Assembly: GCA_965194375.1 (NCBI GenBank) | Contig: CBDAEL010000005.1 | Direction: 5' to 3' (one strand) | Source of the DNA: Tabrizicola_A aquatica | GTDB lineage: Bacteria; Pseudomonadota; Alphaproteobacteria; Rhodobacterales; Rhodobacteraceae | DNA length: 64,000 nucleotides | In this document: one piece after another, positions 59,280-64,000 of the stretch | How the letters are laid out: every line of letters begins with the position of its first letter | Numbering within the stretch: the first letter of the stretch is position 1 | Notes under the pieces: model-generated | Told to the model about the DNA's origin: nothing | Seen by the model: only the letters and a program-made list of their open reading frames with translations | Databases searched by the model: none | Translations under genes and position numbers: made by a program

Positions 59280-61115
59280 ATGCGCCGCCACACCGCCACA
59301 TCTTCCGATCAGCACGGCCAGTCCGCTTCGGGCTGGGCCACTATTGCCCGGGTTCTGCCCTATCTTTGGCCCGAGGGGCAGGGCTGGGTGAAGCGCCGGG
59401 TGGTGGGGGCGCTTTTGTTGTTACTGGCGGCCAAGCTGGTGTCATTCATCTCGCCCTATATCTACAAACTGGCCGTGGATGCCCTTGGCAGTTCGGTGGT
59501 CCGAGACCCGGTCTGGATGATGACCTTCGGCGCTGTGGGGCTGGTGATTGCCTATGGCCTTGCGCGGCTTGGGGCGGTGGCCTTTGGAGAACTGCGCGAT
59601 GCGGTCTTTGCCCGGGTCGGGCAGCGCGCCATCCGGCGTTTGGCCATAGAGACCTTTCGCCACATCCACGCCCTTTCCCTGCGCTATCACATCACCCGCA
59701 AGACCGGTGGCCTGAGCCGGATAATTGAGCGCGGCGTCAAAGGTGTCGATTTTCTTCTCCGCTTCATGCTGTTCTCGGTTGGCCCGTTGATCCTTGAGCT
59801 TTCAATGGTTTCGATCTTCTTTTCGCTCTATTTCGGCTGGCAGTACATGGTGGTCGTGGTGGTGACGATCGCGATTTACGTGGCCTTCACCTTCAAGGTG
59901 ACGGAACTGCGCGTGCGCATCCGCCGCGAGATGAACGATCAGGACACCGACGCGAACCAAAAGGCGGTGGACAGCCTTTTGAACTTTGAAACCGTCAAGT
60001 ATTTCAATGCCGAAGCCCGTGAGGCCGCGCGCTATGATGTGGCGATGCAGCGCTATGAGGTGGCGGCCGTCAAGACCGGGCAGAGCCTGTCGTTCCTGAA
60101 TGCCGGGCAGTCTTTCATCATCACCACAGGGTTGGTGATTGTGATGATCATGGCCGCCAAGGGCGTGCAGGCCGGGGTTCTGACGGTGGGCGATTTCGTG
60201 ATGGTCAACGCATATATGATCCAGATCACCATGCCTTTGAACTTTCTCGGTACCGTCTACCGCGAAATTCGGCAGGCCTTGGTCGATATGGGCCAGATGT
60301 TCGGCCTTCTGGGCCAGCCCGCCGAGGTGGTCGACAAGCCCGGCGCAGCCCCCATTGCGGTGCGCGGTGGCGAGATTGTTTTTGACAATGTGAGCTTTGC
60401 CTATGATCCGGCACGCGCCATTTTGAAAGGCATTTCGCTGACGGTGCGGCCTGGGCAGAAGGTCGCCCTTGTTGGCCCCTCGGGATCAGGCAAATCGACG
60501 ATCGGGCGGCTCTTGTTCCGGTTTTATGATGTCACCGGCGGGGCCATCCGGATTGACGGCCAAGACATCCGCGATGTGCAACAGACCAGCCTGCACGGCG
60601 TGATTGGCGTTGTGCCGCAGGACACCGTTTTGTTCAACGATACGGTTTATTACAACATCGCCTATGGCCGCGACGGCGCGACTGAGGCCGAGGTGCATGC
60701 CGCCGCCAAAGCCGCGCGCATTCATGACTTCATCATGTCCTTGCCCGACGGCTATGACACCACGGTGGGCGAGCGGGGCCTTAAGCTTTCGGGCGGGGAA
60801 AAGCAGCGCGTCGGCATCGCCCGCACGCTGTTGAAGAACCCGCCGATCCTGATCTTGGACGAGGCGACCAGTGCCTTGGACACCCAGACCGAGCAGTCGA
60901 TCCAAGAAAGCCTGACCGAGATGGGGCAGGGCCGATCGGTCATCACCATCGCGCACCGGCTGTCGACGATTGCGGATGCCGATTGCATTTTGGTGCTGGA
61001 AGATGGCCGCGTCACCGAGCAGGGCAGCCATGACGAGCTTTTGGCGCTTGACGGCAAATATGCCGCCATGTGGGCGCGCCAATCGGCCGAGGAGCAGGAT
61101 GTGGCGGCCGCCTGA
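59280..61115 (+). CDS. Atm1-type ABC exporter (ATP-binding/permease)
   Basis: The 611-residue half-transporter has six membrane helices in the N-terminal half and an ATPase domain: Walker A GPSGSGKST at 399-407, signature LSGGEKQRVGIARTLL at about 503-518 and Walker B ILILDEATSALD. The permease half, with NMRIR-type motifs and the QSLSFLNAGQ loop, matches the bacterial homologue of mitochondrial Atm1, which exports glutathione-derived metal or sulphur compounds. The start has only a weak ribosome site (GGGAGGAGG is 40 bp back). The prfA gene follows after 42 bp. Confidence 0.92.
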   Translation: MRRHTATSSDQHGQSASGWATIARVLPYLWPEGQGWVKRRVVGALLLLLAAKLVSFISPYIYKLAVDALGSSVVRDPVWMMTFGAVGLVIAYGLARLGAVAFGELRDAVFARVGQRAIRRLAIETFRHIHALSLRYHITRKTGGLSRIIERGVKGVDFLLRFMLFSVGPLILELSMVSIFFSLYFGWQYMVVVVVTIAIYVAFTFKVTELRVRIRREMNDQDTDANQKAVDSLLNFETVKYFNAEAREAARYDVAMQRYEVAAVKTGQSLSFLNAGQSFIITTGLVIVMIMAAKGVQAGVLTVGDFVMVNAYMIQITMPLNFLGTVYREIRQALVDMGQMFGLLGQPAEVVDKPGAAPIAVRGGEIVFDNVSFAYDPARAILKGISLTVRPGQKVALVGPSGSGKSTIGRLLFRFYDVTGGAIRIDGQDIRDVQQTSLHGVIGVVPQDTVLFNDTVYYNIAYGRDGATEAEVHAAAKAARIHDFIMSLPDGYDTTVGERGLKLSGGEKQRVGIARTLLKNPPILILDEATSALDTQTEQSIQESLTEMGQGRSVITIAHRLSTIADADCILVLEDGRVTEQGSHDELLALDGKYAAMWARQSAEEQDVAAA

Positions 61116-61157
61116 GGCCCCTTGACCGACCCCGCGCAACAGGCCAAACCCGGGCGC

Positions 61158-62213
61158 ATGGTTCCGCAAGACAAACTCGCCCAGATCACCCAACGCTTTG
61201 AGTTTCTCGAAGCGCGCCTGAACGCGGGTGCCGCCCCGGCGGAAATCGCACAGGTGGCACGGGAATACTCGGACTTGAAACCAGTGGCCGAAGAGATCGC
61301 GGCCTACAATCGGGCGCTGGCCGATTTGGCCGAGGCCGAGGCGATGCTGGCTGACCCCGACATGAAGGCTTTGGCCGAGGAGGAAATCCCCGCGCTGAAG
61401 GCCCGCATCCCTGAGATGGAAGACCGTCTGCGGCTGGCGCTTTTGCCGAAAGACGCCGCCGACGCTCGCCCCGCGATCTTGGAAATCCGGCCCGGCACCG
61501 GCGGCGATGAGGCGGCGCTCTTTGCCGGTGATCTCGTTCGCATGTATCAGCGCCACGCCGAGCGCATGGGCTGGACATGGGAGGTTTTGGAGCATCAGGC
61601 ATCGGACCTTGGTGGCATCAAGGAATTCACCGCGCTGATTTCGGGCGAGGGGGTCTATGCCCGGCTGAAATACGAATCCGGCGTGCACCGGGTGCAGCGC
61701 GTGCCCGAAACCGAAGCGCAGGGGCGGGTTCATACGTCGGCGGCGACTGTGGCCGTGCTGCCCGAGGCGGAGGAGGTGGATATCGACATCCCCGCCTCTG
61801 ATATCCGCATCGACACCATGCGCTCATCGGGCGCGGGTGGCCAGCACGTCAACACCACGGATTCGGCGGTGCGGATCACGCACTTGCCCACTGGCATGAT
61901 CGTGACCAGCTCGGAAAAATCCCAGCACCGCAACCGTGAGATCGCCATGCAGGTCTTGCGCGCCCGGCTTTATGAGGCGGAACGCGAACGGCTGCACAGC
62001 CAGCGTGCGGCGGATCGCAAGGCGCAGGTCGGCAGTGGGGATCGCTCCGAGCGCATTCGTACCTACAATTTCCCCCAAGGCCGAATGACCGACCACCGCA
62101 TCAACCTGACACTTTATTCGCTGGGTCAGATCATGCAGGGCGATATTGGCGAGGTGATTGACGCGCTGACCTCTCATGATCAGGCGGCCAAACTCGCCGA
62201 GATGGAAGGATGA
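61158..62213 (+). CDS. prfA: Peptide chain release factor 1
   Basis: The 351-residue protein is RF1, which terminates translation at UAA and UAG. The GGQ catalytic motif is at 227-229 in SSGAGGQHVNTTDSAV and the tripeptide anticodon at P183-E-T185 in RVPETEAQG. I use the ATG at 61158 (MVPQDKLAQITQRFEFL), as in relatives; a TTG at 61122 would add 12 residues without a ribosome site. The stop overlaps the prmC start as ATGA. prmC encodes the enzyme that methylates the GGQ glutamine, a usual gene pair. Confidence 0.95.
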   Translation: MVPQDKLAQITQRFEFLEARLNAGAAPAEIAQVAREYSDLKPVAEEIAAYNRALADLAEAEAMLADPDMKALAEEEIPALKARIPEMEDRLRLALLPKDAADARPAILEIRPGTGGDEAALFAGDLVRMYQRHAERMGWTWEVLEHQASDLGGIKEFTALISGEGVYARLKYESGVHRVQRVPETEAQGRVHTSAATVAVLPEAEEVDIDIPASDIRIDTMRSSGAGGQHVNTTDSAVRITHLPTGMIVTSSEKSQHRNREIAMQVLRARLYEAERERLHSQRAADRKAQVGSGDRSERIRTYNFPQGRMTDHRINLTLYSLGQIMQGDIGEVIDALTSHDQAAKLAEMEG

Positions 62214-63040
62214 CCGCGAACGAGGCGCTGCGCGCGGCCATCCCGCGCCTGCGGGCGGGTGGCATTGAAGATGCGGCGCTGGATGCGCGTCTTTTGCTGG
62301 CCCATGCCCTTGGGATTGCCCAAGACCGCCTGACGCTGCACTTGCCCGAGGGAATGACCACGCCGCAAGGGGCGGCCTATGAGGCGGCGATCACCGCCCG
62401 GCTTGCCCGCCAGCCGGTGGCGCAGATCATCGGCCAGCGCCAGTTCTGGGGGCTGACTTTCCGCGTGACGCAAGACACGCTTGACCCCCGCCCGGACACC
62501 GAGGCTTTGGTGGCCGAGGCGCTGAAGGCACCCTTCCAGACCCTGCTGGACCTTGGCACTGGGACGGGCTGCATCCTCTTGTCCTGCCTTCACGCGAGCC
62601 CGCAGGCGCAAGGTTTGGGCGTTGATCTCTCGCCCGCAGCCCTTGCCGTGGCCGAAGGCAATGCCCAATCTCTGGGTCTCGCCTCCCGCGCCGAGTTCCA
62701 GCCCTCGGATTGGTTTTCCAATGTGACGGGCCGTTACGACCTGATCGTGTCGAACCCGCCCTATATTGCCGCGGATGAGATGCCCACCCTTGCCCCCGAG
62801 GTGCGCGATTGGGAGCCGCATCTGGCGCTGACACCCGGTGGGGACGGGCTGGCGCCCTACCGCATCATTGCGGACAAGGCACCGGGGTATCTGACAGGGC
62901 AGGGCCGGCTTTTGGTTGAGATCGGTCCAACCCAAGGACAGGCGGTGTCGGCACTTTTCGCCGCAGCAGGGCTGCACAACATCCGTATCCTGCCTGATAT
63001 GGATGGCCGCGACCGGGTGGTTGCCGCGACGATGGCTTAA
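62210..63040 (+). CDS. prmC: Release factor glutamine methyltransferase
   Basis: The 276-residue protein methylates the GGQ glutamine of release factors. It has an N-terminal helical domain, the SAM-binding LLDLGTGTGCILLS at 112-125, and the active-site NPPYI at 182-186. The start overlaps the prfA stop by four bases, so the two are co-translated. Confidence 0.96.
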   Translation: MTANEALRAAIPRLRAGGIEDAALDARLLLAHALGIAQDRLTLHLPEGMTTPQGAAYEAAITARLARQPVAQIIGQRQFWGLTFRVTQDTLDPRPDTEALVAEALKAPFQTLLDLGTGTGCILLSCLHASPQAQGLGVDLSPAALAVAEGNAQSLGLASRAEFQPSDWFSNVTGRYDLIVSNPPYIAADEMPTLAPEVRDWEPHLALTPGGDGLAPYRIIADKAPGYLTGQGRLLVEIGPTQGQAVSALFAAAGLHNIRILPDMDGRDRVVAATMA

Positions 63041-63101
63041 GGCCCGACCGATCAGGCATATGGCTGATCCTGCTGAAATTCTAAACAAACCAAAGAATCC
63101 G

Positions 63102-63128
63102 CTTGCCAGAGCGCGCGCATGTGATAAT
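63102..63128 (+). promoter_or_regulatory. Candidate promoter of the DUF4167 gene
   Basis: GATAAT preceded by TGT (TGTGATAAT) resembles an extended -10, 121 bp before the ATG; a TTGCCA lies 14 bases upstream, too close for a standard spacer. The preceding 60 bp are AT-rich (CTAAACAAACCAAAGAATCC). Confidence 0.35.
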
Positions 63129-63248
63129 CCCGATGACAGCACATCGCTTGGCCGCCAAGGCCGCTTTGGTGCTTAACGCCAGCCACCCCGCCATTTCACT
63201 CGCGCCCCGATGGGCGACAGGCGCAGGGTCACCGTCCCAAAGGTCAAG

Positions 63249-64000
63249 ATGCGCTCTTCCAAGTCCCGCTCGCGTTCCAAGCAGAACCGCCCGCGTACCC
63301 TCGGCAACATTATCAACCGGGTGTTCGACAGTTCGGGTCCCGAAGGCAAGGTGCGTGGCACGCCCCAGCAGATCATCGAGAAGTATCAGCTTCTGGCCCG
63401 AGACGCCCAACTGTCGAATGACCGCGTGGCCGCCGAAAACTTCTTGCAGCACGCCGAGCATTACACCCGCCTTCTGGCCGAGGCCATGCGCGAACAGGCT
63501 GCCGAACAAGAGGCGCGTCAACAGCAGCCGGGCGGCGGTCAGGGCAATGGCCCGCGGGACCGCAATGAGCGGGGCGATTACCGGGGCGACTATCGCGGTG
63601 AGCAGCCCAGCGATGCTGGCTATGCCGCCGAGGGCTTTGGCGTTGTGGGGGGCGACGATGATGGCGCCCTTGTCGAATTGCCGGAATCCCGGCCTCAGCA
63701 GGGCCAACAGCCCTCGCAGCAGCGCCGCGACGACTATCGCCGCGATGACCGCAACCGCGACCGTTCGCGGGATGATCGGCCCAGAGACGACCGTCCGCGC
63801 GACGATCGTCCGCGCGAGGATCGCCCCCGCGACGACCGTCCCCGTGATGATCGCCCGCGTGATGACCGGCCTCGTGACGACCGGCCTCGTGACGATCGGC
63901 CCCGCACGGAGCGTCCCCGCGATGACCGCCCGCGTGAGGAGCGCCCCCGCGAAGATCGCGTGCGTGAGGACGACCGTCCGCGCGAACAGCGCCGCCGCGC
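63249..64000 (+). CDS. DUF4167 protein with RPRDD repeats (partial, runs off the window)
   Basis: The start MRSSKSRSRSKQNRPRTLGN, then IINRVFDSSGPEGKVRGTPQQIIEKYQLLARDAQLSNDRV, is the DUF4167 signature. About residues 1-80 form a helical domain; then comes a low-complexity region rich in Gln, Gly, Asp and Arg. From 63771 a 15-base unit encoding D-D-R-P-R repeats about 14 times with small changes (EDRPR, TERPR, EERPR, EDRVR). Strong local charge and low complexity suggest a disordered tail that could bind RNA. No stop occurs before position 64000, so the C-terminus is beyond the window. The gene follows prmC by 208 bp. Confidence 0.88.
   Translation, partial: MRSSKSRSRSKQNRPRTLGNIINRVFDSSGPEGKVRGTPQQIIEKYQLLARDAQLSNDRVAAENFLQHAEHYTRLLAEAMREQAAEQEARQQQPGGGQGNGPRDRNERGDYRGDYRGEQPSDAGYAAEGFGVVGGDDDGALVELPESRPQQGQQPSQQRRDDYRRDDRNRDRSRDDRPRDDRPRDDRPREDRPRDDRPRDDRPRDDRPRDDRPRDDRPRTERPRDDRPREERPREDRVREDDRPREQRRR
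63771..63990 (+). repeat. 15-bp tandem coding repeat in the DUF4167 gene
   Basis: About 14 units of the type GAC GAC CGT CCG CGC, with third-position variation (CGT/CGC/CGG, GAC/GAT), encode DDRPR. The variation is mainly silent, which suggests that the amino acid pattern has been kept by selection. Confidence 0.9.

Noticed and set aside
1..64000. CRISPR arrays, prophages or intact transposons
   Set aside because: No repeat-spacer pattern, phage gene cluster or full transposase is visible. The only tandem repeat is coding (DUF4167).

Overview
The window is GC-rich, densely coded DNA from an alphaproteobacterium, almost certainly a member of the Rhodobacteraceae (Rhodobacter/Gemmobacter-like). 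The inference rests on lineage-typical proteins: a DksA with a single zinc-finger cysteine, an SqrR-type persulfide sensor, DUF2852, DUF2927, DUF4167 and DUF6778-like proteins, an RSP_2648-type PIN protein and a class II (B12-dependent) ribonucleotide reductase. A dispersed intergenic element (core GAGTATTT..GCCAAGATGAAAG) that I associate with this family recurs at seven places. It looks like ordinary chromosome, with one accessory scar (an IS6-type transposase relic at about 43.1 kb).

Layout. 0-5 kb (minus strand): TRAP transporter membrane subunits dctM/dctQ, a VOC protein, the N-end-rule leucyltransferase bpt, a DUF2852 membrane protein and a YbaK-type editing protein. 5-14 kb: glnE and a small protein; the Entner-Doudoroff pair edd and eda behind a LacI-type operator; a DUF6778-like lipoprotein; an RlmI-type rRNA methyltransferase; a PIN protein. 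13.8-20.5 kb: minus-strand envelope and quality-control genes (M48 protease, DedA, a small membrane protein, a CoxE-like VWA protein, a second tiny membrane protein, a DUF2927 lipoprotein and, after an 800-bp gap, a MoxR AAA+ ATPase), divergent from dksA. 20.5-25.1 kb: FAD monooxygenase, Hint-domain protein, tRNA-Leu(UAG), trigger factor, DMT transporter. 25.1-34 kb: nrdJ with candidate NrdR boxes, a P1B-4 metal ATPase, and an LLM oxidoreductase/tautomerase/hydrolase/SDR operon. 34-42.2 kb: sqrR divergent from a PHP metallohydrolase, then the histidine-utilisation cluster hutU-hutH-hutI divergent from hutF-hutC.

42.4-55.6 kb is the main accessory catabolic region. After a thioesterase and the IS6 relic, a LysR regulator faces a plus-strand run: two GcvT-fused FAD oxidoreductases of the dimethylglycine/sarcosine dehydrogenase class flanking an MDR reductase (all joined by ATGA overlaps), a non-pyrrolysine MttB-superfamily methyltransferase, an aldehyde dehydrogenase, a 3-hydroxyisobutyrate-dehydrogenase-like enzyme and a cystathionine-gamma-lyase-like PLP enzyme. 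I read it as an oxidative and methyl-transfer pathway for an N-methylated (or possibly S-methylated) compound. The substrate cannot be named from sequence, and it is the best candidate here for an undescribed system.

55.7-64 kb returns to core genes: Fe-type sodB, rarD (overlapping tail-to-tail with a LOG-family gene), a LysM protein, an Atm1-type ABC exporter, prfA-prmC, and a DUF4167 protein with an Arg/Pro/Asp repeat that runs off the window.
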